Assembly: GCA_963781285.1 (NCBI GenBank)
Contig: CAWAFI010000005.1
Span: 372,001-436,000, forward strand
Source: CAIWHR01 sp963781285
GTDB lineage: Bacteria > Pseudomonadota > Gammaproteobacteria > Burkholderiales > Casimicrobiaceae
Length of the DNA stretch: 64,000 nucleotides
Reading direction: 5' to 3'
The notes under the pieces are model-generated. The model saw only the letters and a list, made by a program, of their open reading frames with translations, did no database searches and was not told the origin of the DNA. The position numbers were made by a program, and so were the translations under genes. Every line of letters begins with the position of its first letter. Positions within the stretch are counted from its first letter, which is position 1. Below are positions 16,081 to 23,754 of this stretch, piece by piece.

Positions 16081-17122
16081 TCACGATCCTCGGCGACGGC
16101 AGTCGTCCGATCTCGCGCCAGGCGCTCGAGCCAGTCCATTCCTTTGCGGATCTCCTCGCGGTTGTGACGGCGCGAGTCGCGCAGGACTTCCGCCCGAACA
16201 TCCGGCGTGTAGGCATGTTCGGGCGCCTTCGAATAGCGCGTCAGCACCGGACTGCGATCCACCTGCGAAAGATAGCGGGTGTCGGCGGGCAACGCGAAAT
16301 GGCCGAGAATCCGGGCCATGCTGTCGGCCACGTTCGAAAGGAATGCATCGAAATCCAACGCGATGACCCTGGCCGGCGAACTGCTTCACCGCGTCGCGTT
16401 GCGTCCAGGATTCCGCGAGCCAGCTCATTGCCGCCAGTTCACCGATCGACAGCGTATGCAACGGGGCCAGCGTCGTGCCGATGCGCGATTGCAGGCGCCG
16501 CATGCGCTCCGGCCCGTGTCCGCGCAGATCGATGGGCGAATTCTGTCCGGCCAGCAGCGTCGCCAGGTACGGCTCGGCGCGCAGATTCAGGTAGATTGCG
16601 CGCGCGCCTTCGTTTCCGGCCAGAATCGGCGCGGCCAGCCGCCCCGCGCTGCTGGTGGCCTTGACGACGACGCTGCGCGTCTGGTCATAGCCGCGGCTCC
16701 AGAGCCGCAGGAACATGGCAAGCGCGAGATCGAACTGCGCGCTGCTCACGAGCGAGTCGAATTGGCCCAATACGTCATGGGCGTCGGCCAGCGTCCTCAG
16801 CGGCAACGGTTCGCGCAGCGACAACACGTTTCCCGTCTCGTCGAGCAGCCGGCTCACGAGTGTCGAGCCGACGTGACCCGTATGAAAGATGAAATGGAGG
16901 GGACGCGCCGTTCGCCACACGGCGCGAGGCCTCGGCGACGCGACCGATGGGAAGCCAGGCGCCCTGCGTGGCCGGGCTCAGGATGCGATCGTCGAGGAAA
17001 CTCGCGGCGCGATAGGCGGCCGCGTCGAACCGAACGAGCAAGACCATCTCGCGAACGAGGTCGAGCTTCTGCGGATAGGCGTCGGGCGACGCCGGCAAGT
17101 CGCGCCAGAAGGTCATCGGCAA
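16081..17122 (-). pseudogene. sulfotransferase-like protein, two frame breaks
   Basis: Three frames join into one protein of about 345 residues. The N-terminus MPMTFWRDLPASPDAYPQKL starts at 17122. After a shift near 16920 the core continues with PLHFIFHTGHVGSTLVSRLL, a PAPS-type P-loop, through SVVVKATSSAG and IYLNLRAEPYLATLL. After a second shift near 16360 the C-terminus reads DFDAFLSNVADSMARILGHF and ends before 16081. Convergent with the Fe2OG oxygenase gene. It is the third sulfotransferase-type gene in the window. True pseudogene versus mis-assembly cannot be decided, but the protein sequence across the breaks shows no decay. Confidence 0.72.
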
Positions 17123-17357
17123 TCGAGTCGGGCCGTTCCGTTGCCAAACGAGATCCTCCGATCCGGCTTCTGCTTCGCCGGGTAGTCATGCGCGAACGCC
17201 GATTCCCATGGCAGAGCACGGTGCGGACGGGGCGCGGCGAGCGGACCCAGGCCCGACACTATCGGCAGCGGAACACGATTCCGTTAGGAGTGGTCGAATA
17301 AGAGCGTTACGATGGCTGTTGACATCATAGCTTGAGGTGAACGAAAGGAGGTTGACC

Positions 17358-18073
17358 ATGAACCTTAGGACGCTTCTGGTGCTGATGATTGCTGCGCTCG
17401 CGGGCACGACATTCGCGGCGCCGCCCGAGGCCGCGGCCCCGGCAACGAGCGACGGCCTCGTCGCCGTGAAGTCGCGCAACCTCGACGAGTTCTACGTCCG
17501 ACCGAACGCGGACCTGTCCGGCTACCGCAAGATCATCGTCGACCCGGGCCAAGCCGCGCTCAAGAAGAACTGGCTCAAGGATATGAACGCCACGCGGGCC
17601 GTGCAGCGCTGGCTCGTTCCAGAAGATGCGCAGCGGATCACCGACGAGGCCGCTTCGAGTCTCGGACCGGTGGTCACCGAGGTCTTTAAGACGCAGGGTT
17701 ACGAGATTGTGTCGGCGCCGGGCGCCGGGCGTGTTGCGGCTGTTCGCCAAGCGTCACCGATCTGTACGTCTACGCGCCGGATGTGCCCGCACCGGGGATT
17801 CAGCGGACATTCGTCAGGGACGGCGGGCAGGCGACGCTCCACCTCGACGTGCGTGACGCCGCCACCGGAGCGCTCCTCGCGCGCGTAGTCGATCGCAGTA
17901 CGGCACACGAGATCTTTGCGCCGGCGACGGCAGCGGGTCAGCTGGGTAGGAACGTGGCGACCAGCGTTTCGAACCTGTTCTGGTTCGAGGCCCTGTTCAG
18001 GCAGTGGGCGGGATATTGCGCGAAAGCGTTCGAGTCCGTACCCTCGGCGGCGACCGCGCAGGCGCGGCCTTGA
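17358..18073 (+). pseudogene. DUF3313-family secreted protein, two frame breaks
   Basis: ATG at 17358 with AAAGGAGG at 17343-17350. The signal peptide MNLRTLLVLMIAALAGTTFA is followed by the DUF3313 pattern: LDEFYVRPNADLSGYRKIIV near residue 43. The conserved VLRL-SPSVTDLYV stretch is interrupted by one extra base near 17730 and another near 17743; afterwards the frame is clean to 18073 (TFVRDGGQATLHLDVRDAATG). Corrected length is about 237 residues. DUF3313 proteins are periplasmic or lipoprotein-like and of unknown function. The strong ribosome-binding site and clean sequence on both sides suggest a live gene with sequencing errors. Confidence 0.75.
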
Positions 18074-18131
18074 ACGTCCTCCAGGGTGCCGACCCCACCG
18101 GCAGCACGGGGCCACTCGCACGGTCGACACT

Positions 18132-18653
18132 TCACTTCATCCGGGAAACCTTGATGAGGCCGTTGCGGCCTTCGATGGTCAGATTGTAGCTGCCCAGCCA
18201 GCCGGTTTCGATCGTCACTTTCATCTTCGCGCCCGCCGGCGGGTAGGGAAGCTCGGTGCTGTCCGCGTCGAGCTGCCGCCATATCTGGCCATTGTCGAGG
18301 ATGAAAATGGCTTTGCCCCGCGCCGTCTTGGCGAACTCGACGACGGTCGCCGTGATCTCGTTAAGCCCCTCGGGTTCCGGGGCGGGCTTGCCGAATTGTT
18401 CCGGCTTCTGCGCAGGCTTCGCCGGCCGTGATAACCCGAACCACTCGAGCAGACTCTTTTCCTGGGCTTGCGGCGCGGGTGGGGTGAGCGCGTTCTTGAC
18501 CCGAGGCGCGGCGGCGTCGTAGCACGTCAACCGCTCCGCCGACTCGGTGATTGCCGCGCATTTGGCGATTTCCTCCAGGGCGTCGCGCATGGCGTCGGCA
18601 TGCGCGGGTCCAGTCACGAATGCGAGGAGGAAAGCAAGCCCAATGATTCGCAT
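18132..18653 (-). CDS. hypothetical secreted protein with CAAI...CYD motif
   Basis: 173 residues. The signal peptide MRIIGLAFLLAFVTGPAHAD is followed by KCAAITESAERLTCYDAAA, the pattern of a small Cys-paired motif found at the mature N-terminus of many proteobacterial envelope proteins. The C-terminal half (about 95-170) is a compact beta-rich domain with ATVVEFAKTARGKAIFILDNG. I know no assigned function. The two Cys could form a disulfide in the periplasm. The gene is convergent with the DUF3313 gene. Nothing is broken. Confidence 0.7.
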   Translation of the reverse strand: MRIIGLAFLLAFVTGPAHADAMRDALEEIAKCAAITESAERLTCYDAAAPRVKNALTPPAPQAQEKSLLEWFGLSRPAKPAQKPEQFGKPAPEPEGLNEITATVVEFAKTARGKAIFILDNGQIWRQLDADSTELPYPPAGAKMKVTIETGWLGSYNLTIEGRNGLIKVSRMK

Positions 18654-18733
18654 GCCAAGTTATCGCTCTCGGTAACGTGGTCTAGTGTTTGTCGCGGACC
18701 GGACGATCCGGGGCGAGCGAAACGGCTGCGGCC

Positions 18734-19210
18734 TTACTTGACCAGCGGAATTGCCGTCGCAATGTCGTAATCCTGGAATGCGCGGATCTTCGATTCGAGC
18801 TGCATATAGCGGGCAGCTTTCTTCGGCGGCAGGGCCCTCATCACGCGATTGTAGAGCGTTCTGCGCGCCTTGATTTCCGCTTCGTCGGCGGCAACCATCT
18901 CCACCGCGAGATTCTTTGCGTATGCATCAGACAGTGGTTTGTTCAGCTCGACCATGTCTTCGACGACAAGCGCCACGCGCCGGTTTGCGGCGTCGAGGCT
19001 GCGCTGGTAGGCGTCGTAGATCGGCCAGAATTTCTTCGCTTCGGCGTCCGTGAGTTGAAGGGTCGATGCCACGAGGGCCTTCTTGTCCGCCCTGACGGCC
19101 GTGCGCAGCGCCTGCATGTCGGTTGCGTCGGCTGGTTTTCCCTGCGCCCAGATCGGTGGCGCTGCAATCACGGCAACCAGGATCACGGCGGCGGCAAGGT
19201 TCTTTTTCAT
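18734..19210 (-). CDS. hypothetical periplasmic helical protein
   Basis: 158 residues: a signal peptide (MKKNLAAAVILVAVIAAPPIWAQG) and an almost fully helical, Lys/Ala/Glu-rich mature part with LQLTDAEAKKFWPIYDAYQR near residue 52. This pattern, a short helical periplasmic protein with 'L.L.D.EA.KFWPIYD', recalls Spy/CpxP-like helical proteins, but I cannot confirm a family. No partner in the same operon. The promoter probably lies in 19211-19300, divergent from the Exb/Ton operon. Confidence 0.68.
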   Translation of the reverse strand: MKKNLAAAVILVAVIAAPPIWAQGKPADATDMQALRTAVRADKKALVASTLQLTDAEAKKFWPIYDAYQRSLDAANRRVALVVEDMVELNKPLSDAYAKNLAVEMVAADEAEIKARRTLYNRVMRALPPKKAARYMQLESKIRAFQDYDIATAIPLVK

Positions 19211-19792
19211 CGCGATTCCCCGGTTTGCTCGTGGCGATCGAAGACGTGGTCCGTCGGGCCCGCGGCGCCGATCGCGGCGCTGCGGCGGACCCGTTTAGAG
19301 CATTGATTCTAATCGAATGCTGGACACGATTTCAGCACGGGCGGCATAATAGCAGGCTTTGCTGATCGCTCGTCGCGAGGCGGCGTTGGGCCGAGGCGAG
19401 GCCGCATTCGGCAATTGCGCCTGGGGAATTCGCGTTTAGGCGTGAGCTGGTGTCGCAGTGCAGCAATGCGCGCTATTGATGCCGTCCTCGACCTGATGTG
19501 CCGCCGGAGCGTGACAAGGCCCGGGCTCGCGACCGCATCGTGGCGCTCGAACAGGTTGCGCTGCAATCGAGCGGCCGAAGCGCTGGATCCGTTGCCGATG
19601 TTGCATGTTTCTTTTGCTTTTTCGCTTGGACGACATTAGCATTCGCCCCCTGCACCGGGGAAAATCTGCCCGCCATTCGCGACCTCCGCATGGGGCTGCC
19701 GGCGGTACCCATCTTTTGCCGTCTGCGCCGTGTCGTGCGCAGGCACCCGGTCCACGCTCATTGATCGCACAACACATTTGCCTGGAGACAAC
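19211..19792. other. 582-base intergenic region upstream of exbB
   Basis: It holds a palindromic AT-rich patch at 19300-19320, a promoter-like pair at 19321-19350, and about 430 bases of apparent leader before exbB, including a T-rich patch at 19605-19625. No open frame with convincing coding character, tRNA or known riboswitch pattern was recognised. Confidence 0.45.
19300..19350 (+). promoter_or_regulatory. possible exb/ton operon promoter with operator-like palindrome
   Basis: TGGACA (19321-19326) and CATAAT (19345-19350), 18 bases apart, each match the sigma-70 hexamers at five of six positions. Just upstream, the GATTCTAATC palindrome sits inside GCATT...AATGC (19300-19320). Iron control by Fur would be usual for an exb/ton operon, but the site is only loosely Fur-like. 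The resulting leader of about 435 bases would be long. Confidence 0.33.
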
Positions 19793-20659
19793 ATGTTGAA
19801 GATGACCCGTTGGGCCCGTGGGGCCGCGGTTCTGCTCATTGCTGCGGCCGCCGCGGTCGTTTCGCTTGCGGCGCATGCGCAAGCGCAGCCAGCGGCGCCA
19901 GCCGCTCCCGCCGTCGCACCGGCTGAACCCGCAGCACAGGCCGCCGCGCCCGCCGCTCGTGTCGCGAACAGCACCAGGGCAATCGAAGTCGTCGACAATC
20001 CGTACGGGCTGGAAGCGCTGTGGAAGGGCGGCGACATCGTCGCCAAGTTCACCCTCGGGATCCTGGCCTTCATGTCGCTGGGCAGCTGGTACATCATCAT
20101 CACCAAGGTCTACGAGCAGTACAAGATGGGTCGCCAGGCGAAGGCGGCCGAAAAGACGTTCTGGAAGGCACCGTCGGTGCGCCAGGGCGCCGACGGACTG
20201 AAGAAGAGCAGCCCGTTCCGCTTCATCGCGGAAACGGGGCTCGAAGCGACAAGCAAGCACACCGGGCTGCTCGGCAATGTCGACATGAACGAGTGGATCA
20301 CGATGTCGATCCAGCGGGCGATCGAAAACGTGCAGAGCCGCATGCAGGATGGCCTCGCGTTCCTCGCCACCGTCGGCTCGACGGCGCCGTTCGTCGGACT
20401 CTTCGGCACGGTCTGGGGCATCTACCACGCACTGACGGCGATCGGAATCGCCGGGCAGGCATCGATCGACAAGGTAGCGGGTCCCGTCGGCGAGGCGCTG
20501 ATCATGACCGCGTTCGGCCTCGCGGTCGCGGTTCCCGCGGTGTTGGGCTACAACTGGCTCGTCCGGCGCAACAAGACGGCGATGGAATTCGTCCGCGAGT
20601 TCGGCGCCGACCTGCATGCGGTGCTGCTCTCCGCCCCGAAATCCCCGGCGAAAGCCTAA
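19793..20659 (+). CDS. exbB: ExbB/TolQ-family proton-channel protein
   Basis: 288 residues. ATG at 19793 with GGAG nine bases upstream. A signal-like segment and an Ala/Pro-rich linker (residues 1-65) precede the three transmembrane segments of ExbB/TolQ: FTLGILAFMSLGSWYIII near 87, the conserved GLAFLATVGSTAPFVGLFGTVWGI near 187, and the third around ALIMTAFGLAVAVPAVLGY. The TVGSTAPFVGLFGTVWG block is diagnostic. ExbB forms the pentameric stator of the Ton motor. It heads an operon with two exbD genes and tonB. The stop codon abuts the palindromic element at 20660. The N-terminal Ala/Pro extension is typical of the MotA/TolQ/ExbB proteins of TonB systems in betaproteobacteria. Confidence 0.93.
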   Translation: MLKMTRWARGAAVLLIAAAAAVVSLAAHAQAQPAAPAAPAVAPAEPAAQAAAPAARVANSTRAIEVVDNPYGLEALWKGGDIVAKFTLGILAFMSLGSWYIIITKVYEQYKMGRQAKAAEKTFWKAPSVRQGADGLKKSSPFRFIAETGLEATSKHTGLLGNVDMNEWITMSIQRAIENVQSRMQDGLAFLATVGSTAPFVGLFGTVWGIYHALTAIGIAGQASIDKVAGPVGEALIMTAFGLAVAVPAVLGYNWLVRRNKTAMEFVREFGADLHAVLLSAPKSPAKA

Positions 20660-20932
20660 GAGCCTCCAACATGATGAAGCGCGTGATGCGCTGGCACGAT
20701 TTGGGCTCAAGCGCGCGAAGCAAGCCACGCCGCTTGGCAGGCCCCAAGCAAGTGGCTTGCGACAAAGGGATTGGGCCCAAATCGTGGCCAGCCCTTCGGG
20801 TTGCGGCCAAAATGGCCGCTGGCATTGTTGCCGGGCTTGCGAATAGGCTCCACTATTCGCAGCACCCTGCGCCGCGCCAGCGGCCATTTGTGGCCAGCAA
20901 CGCACACGTGCTTCATCGTGTTGGAGGTTCTC
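20660..20932. repeat. 273-bp nested inverted-repeat element between exbB and exbD
   Basis: Imperfect terminal inverted repeats of about 31 bases (20660-20690 against 20901-20932) enclose two cruciform-forming blocks. Block A: 20695-20706 pairs perfectly with 20775-20786. Inside it GCAAGCCAC (20720-20728) pairs with GTGGCTTGC (20752-20760), and GCTTGG (20732-20737) pairs with CCAAGC (20744-20749). Block B: 20805-20823 pairs with 20876-20895 (one gap), with an inner hairpin GCGAATAG/CTATTCGC (20839-20846 and 20853-20860). No coding frame is convincing. The right arm supplies the GGAGG (20923-20927) ahead of exbD. It may be a MITE-like insertion or a structured intercistronic RNA. Confidence 0.85.
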
Positions 20933-20936
20933 AATC

Positions 20937-21368
20937 ATGTCGATGAATGTCGGCTCGGCCGAAGGCGACGAGGACGAGGTCGTCTCGACCATCAACACGA
21001 CACCGCTCGTCGACGTGATGCTGGTGCTGCTGATCATCTTCCTGATCACGATCCCGGTCGTCACGACGTCGATCCCCGTCCAGCTGCCGAAAGAGCGGAA
21101 CGAGATTCGCGAGACCAAACCCGAAAACATCGTCATTTCGGTGGACCTCCAGGGCCACATCTTCTGGAACGATCTTCGCCTCGCCAATACCGCGGCGCTG
21201 ATTGACCGGCTGAAGAAGATCGCCGTGCTGGTACCGCAGCCCGAGGTGCAGATTCGCGGCGACGGCAGCGCGCGCTACGACGGTGTCGGCCGGGTCATCT
21301 ACGCGTGCCAGCGTGCCGGGATTGCCAAGGTCGGCTTCATCACCGAGCCACCGGTGCGCGGCAGCTGA
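20937..21368 (+). CDS. exbD: ExbD/TolR-family biopolymer transport protein (first copy)
   Basis: 143 residues. The N-terminal cytoplasmic segment, then STINTTPLVDVMLVLLIIFLI, carries the conserved membrane Asp of ExbD (D26 in LVDVMLVLL), the proton-carrying residue of the Ton motor. The periplasmic domain follows (residues 50-140). The ribosome-binding site GGAGG lies inside the right arm of the palindromic element. The second exbD copy is 36 bases downstream. Two ExbD paralogues in one operon are common in bacteria with several TonB receptors, where one is often needed for particular substrates. Confidence 0.93.
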   Translation: MSMNVGSAEGDEDEVVSTINTTPLVDVMLVLLIIFLITIPVVTTSIPVQLPKERNEIRETKPENIVISVDLQGHIFWNDLRLANTAALIDRLKKIAVLVPQPEVQIRGDGSARYDGVGRVIYACQRAGIAKVGFITEPPVRGS

Positions 21369-21404
21369 CGCCGCGCCGGCTGATTACTGCGAGGAGAGTG
21401 GTTC

Positions 21405-21836
21405 ATGGCCATGAACGTCGGCTCGGGGATCGGCAAGGACCCCGACGTCATGATCGACATCAATACCACGCCGTTGATCGACGTGATGCTGGTGCTGCTG
21501 GTGATGCTGATCATCACGATCCCGATCCAGCTGCACTCGGTCAATCTCAACATGCCGACCGGCAATCCGCCGCCACCGCTCGTCAAGCCTGAAGTCCTGA
21601 AGATCGACATCGACGGCGCGGGGGCGATTTACTGGAACGGTGAGATCGTGCCGGATCGGACCGCGCTCGAGGATCGGCTCAAGGCTGCGGCCGAGCAGGC
21701 GGTCCAGCCGGAGTTGCATCTTCGTCCGGACAAGGCCGCCAAGTACGAGATCGTCGCCGGGGTGATGGCGTCTTCGCAGCGGCTCGGCATGACCAAGATC
21801 GGTCTCGTCGGCAGCGAGCAGTTCATCGACGAATAG
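21405..21836 (+). CDS. exbD: ExbD/TolR-family biopolymer transport protein (second copy)
   Basis: 143 residues. The segment INTTPLIDVMLVLLVMLIIT holds the essential membrane Asp. The periplasmic part has a Pro-rich turn (MPTGNPPPPLVKPE, about 50-63) absent from the first copy, and ends in LVGSEQFIDE. The two ExbD proteins share the membrane helix but differ in the periplasmic domain, so they probably have distinct or cooperating partners. GAGGAGAG lies 9-16 bases upstream of the ATG. It is followed 43 bases later by tonB. Confidence 0.92.
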   Translation: MAMNVGSGIGKDPDVMIDINTTPLIDVMLVLLVMLIITIPIQLHSVNLNMPTGNPPPPLVKPEVLKIDIDGAGAIYWNGEIVPDRTALEDRLKAAAEQAVQPELHLRPDKAAKYEIVAGVMASSQRLGMTKIGLVGSEQFIDE

Positions 21837-21879
21837 CCGGCGGCGCAAACGCGCTCCGGCAATCGGAGTCGAAAGCCAA

Positions 21880-22533
21880 ATGAACTACGCACGACAGCAG
21901 AGAGACCCGGCGCGGCATGTGATCGGGATCACGTTCGTTGTCCTCGTGCATGCAATCGTTATCTACGCGCTGGTGACAGGGCTCGCGCGGAAGGCCGTGG
22001 AGGTGATCAAGAAGCCGCTCACCGCGACGATCGTCGAGGAAGTGAAGGCACCGCCGCCGCCCCCGCCGCCGCCGAAGAAGATCATCGAAGCGCCCAAGGT
22101 GAAGCCTCCCGAGGCGCCCTACGTCCCGCCGCCGGACATTCCGGTGCCGACGCCAACAGAGGCGCCGCCGACGATCACCGCCGTAACGCCGACGCCGCCG
22201 CCCGAGCAATACGTGATCGCGCCGCCGCCGCCGGTCGTAGCGCCGCCGGCGCCCCCGAAGCCGGCCATCCGAAAGATCGGCGCCGAGCGGATTGCGGGTG
22301 AAAACCCGGAATACCCACGCGCGGCCATCAAGGAAGGTGTGGAGAAGGGCCGCGTCATCGCGCGCCTCAACATCGACGAAAAAGGCAATGTGACCGACGT
22401 CATCATCGTTTCTGCCGAGCCGAAGAGGTATTTCGACCGCGCGGTCATCCTGGCGCTCAAGGATTGGAAGTTCCGGGCCGAAGGCGAAAAATACGTCGGC
22501 GAGGTCGAGATCAATTTCGCGCTGAAGGATTAG
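21880..22533 (+). CDS. tonB: TonB-family energy transducer
   Basis: 217 residues. N-terminal membrane anchor (FVVLVHAIVIYALVTGL, residues 19-35), a Pro/Val/Lys-rich periplasm-spanning linker from about 50 to 130 with an eight-proline run, and a C-terminal TonB domain (about 135-217) with the usual AGENPEYPRAAIKEGVEKGR and a final DWKFR strand. It transmits proton-motive energy from ExbB-ExbD to outer-membrane receptors. The SHV-type motif of classic TonB anchors is not obvious, but the conserved His (VLVHAIV) is present. Last gene of the operon. Confidence 0.92.
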   Translation: MNYARQQRDPARHVIGITFVVLVHAIVIYALVTGLARKAVEVIKKPLTATIVEEVKAPPPPPPPPKKIIEAPKVKPPEAPYVPPPDIPVPTPTEAPPTITAVTPTPPPEQYVIAPPPPVVAPPAPPKPAIRKIGAERIAGENPEYPRAAIKEGVEKGRVIARLNIDEKGNVTDVIIVSAEPKRYFDRAVILALKDWKFRAEGEKYVGEVEINFALKD

Positions 22534-22779
22534 CGGCGCGAGCCTGGGAGCAGGGGCCCCGCGCGCGAAGCGCAAGGGGATGCGACCGGGGCGAGTCGAC
22601 GCAACGAGGCCGACGGCGCGGCATTAGCACGCCTCGGCCGATGCGGCGGCCGAGGCGGCGACTGCGAGCGGCGCCGAGGTCGACAACGCGGCGATAGCAG
22701 CGGCCGATGCGCACTCGCCGGGTTGAGCGAGCACTCCGTCGCAAACGCAACGGCCGCCGCTCGGCGGGTTGAGCAGCGT
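22534..22779. repeat. GC-rich intergenic stretch with a dispersed repeat copy
   Basis: Part of this stretch (about 22536-22620, minus strand) aligns with 39064-39135 (plus strand). The best core is a 17-base exact match at 22569-22585 against 39093-39109, with homologous but diverged flanks. Bases 22700-22780 contain two copies of a GCCGGGTTGAGC-like phrase. No gene was supported. Confidence 0.5.
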
Positions 22780-23145
22780 TCAGTCGCGCGACAGCGCGTA
22801 GGCGGTCATGGCCCACGTGCCAACTGCGAGCGCCGCCACGCCGGTTGCAATCTCCGCGTACGAAACGGGGTGACCCGCGACGATGCGCAAGAACTCGCGT
22901 GCGGCGTCGGTATAGGCGCCCGGCAGCGCCCATGCGATGCCGGCAACGGCTACCGTCCACAGCGCGGCGACCGCCGGCTTGCGCCACGCGGGCAGCGTCG
23001 CCGGCGCCGGCAGCCTTGCCATGACCCGGGCGGTGAACCCGTCGTCGCCAAGGTAGTCGGCGCGATGCCGCTGCCCATCCTCGCGCAAGGCGGCGTCAAG
23101 CCAGTCGCCGCTGCTCGCGCTCGGGGGAAGCGCGTGTTCGTTCAT
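22780..23145 (-). CDS. small membrane protein, probable anti-sigma factor
   Basis: 121 residues. A charged N-terminal cytoplasmic segment of about 50 residues (WLDAALREDGQRHRADYLGDDGFTARVMARL) precedes two hydrophobic segments (about 59-76 and 98-115). It follows the ECF sigma gene by 5 bases, in the usual place of an anti-sigma factor, and its size and layout fit, but there is no zinc-binding HxxxCxxC motif and no family match I can name. The function is inferred only from position and topology. Confidence 0.6.
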   Translation of the reverse strand: MNEHALPPSASSGDWLDAALREDGQRHRADYLGDDGFTARVMARLPAPATLPAWRKPAVAALWTVAVAGIAWALPGAYTDAAREFLRIVAGHPVSYAEIATGVAALAVGTWAMTAYALSRD

Positions 23146-23150
23146 TGGTG

Positions 23151-23741
23151 TCACGCCGAACCCTCCGGCGCCCACGCTGCGAGCCGCGACTTGAGCTTCT
23201 GTTTTGCGCGCAGGATGTGCGTCTTCACGGTACCGACCGGGCAGTTGAGCACGTACGCCGCTTCCTCATGCGACAGGTCGTTATGGTAACACTGCACGAT
23301 CGCCGCCCGCTCGGCCTCGGAGAGGAAGGCGAGCGCGCGCTCCATGTCGAGCCGCAATGTCGCGCCCCGCGCATGGTCGGCACCCGGTTCACCCGGGCCC
23401 GGGGCATCGGCGTCCTCGTCGGCGGCGAGATCAGCGTCGCGATCGCCCAGCAGCTCTTCCTTGCGCTTGCGCGCTTCGGCAAGGAACGCATTGGTGGCGA
23501 TCCGGTAGAGCCAGGTCGGGAACTGGGCTTCATGACGGAACGATTTCAGGTTGCGGTAGGCCAGCATGAAGGTTTCCTGGGCGAGATCGTCGGCTTGCGC
23601 GTGGTTGCCGGCGGTGAGTCGCCGGAGCGTCGCGCGCACTGCCGACTGGTGCCGGCGCACGAGCTCGGAGTACGCATGCCGGTCATCCTGGACGACGACG
23701 CGTGCAATGAGCTCGGCATCGGTGACCGTCGGGCTCGACAT
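23151..23741 (-). CDS. ECF (RpoE-like) RNA polymerase sigma factor
   Basis: 196 residues with the two sigma-70 regions of extracytoplasmic-function factors. Region 2 has AYSELVRRHQSAVRATLRRL near 23 and the DDLAQETFMLAYRNL segment near 51-65. Region 4 contains LSHEEAAYVLNCPVGTVKTHILRAKQKLK at about 155-183, the -35-binding helix-turn-helix. An acidic insertion of about 25 residues (DADLAADEDADAPGPGEPGAD) lies between the regions. The gene is followed by a likely membrane anti-sigma gene and preceded by a DUF6249 protein gene on the same strand. The signal sensed is unknown. Confidence 0.9.
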   Translation of the reverse strand: MSSPTVTDAELIARVVVQDDRHAYSELVRRHQSAVRATLRRLTAGNHAQADDLAQETFMLAYRNLKSFRHEAQFPTWLYRIATNAFLAEARKRKEELLGDRDADLAADEDADAPGPGEPGADHARGATLRLDMERALAFLSEAERAAIVQCYHNDLSHEEAAYVLNCPVGTVKTHILRAKQKLKSRLAAWAPEGSA

Positions 23742-23754
23742 CGGGTCGCGCGGT

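Noticed and set aside
20660..20932. Palindromic element considered as tRNA or transposase-bearing IS
   Set aside because: No cloverleaf fit or CCA end, and too short to hold a transposase; it is kept as a structured repeat.
19436..21187. Open frame of about 580 codons opposite exbB and exbD
   Set aside because: It runs across two genes and the palindromic element and has no family resemblance.
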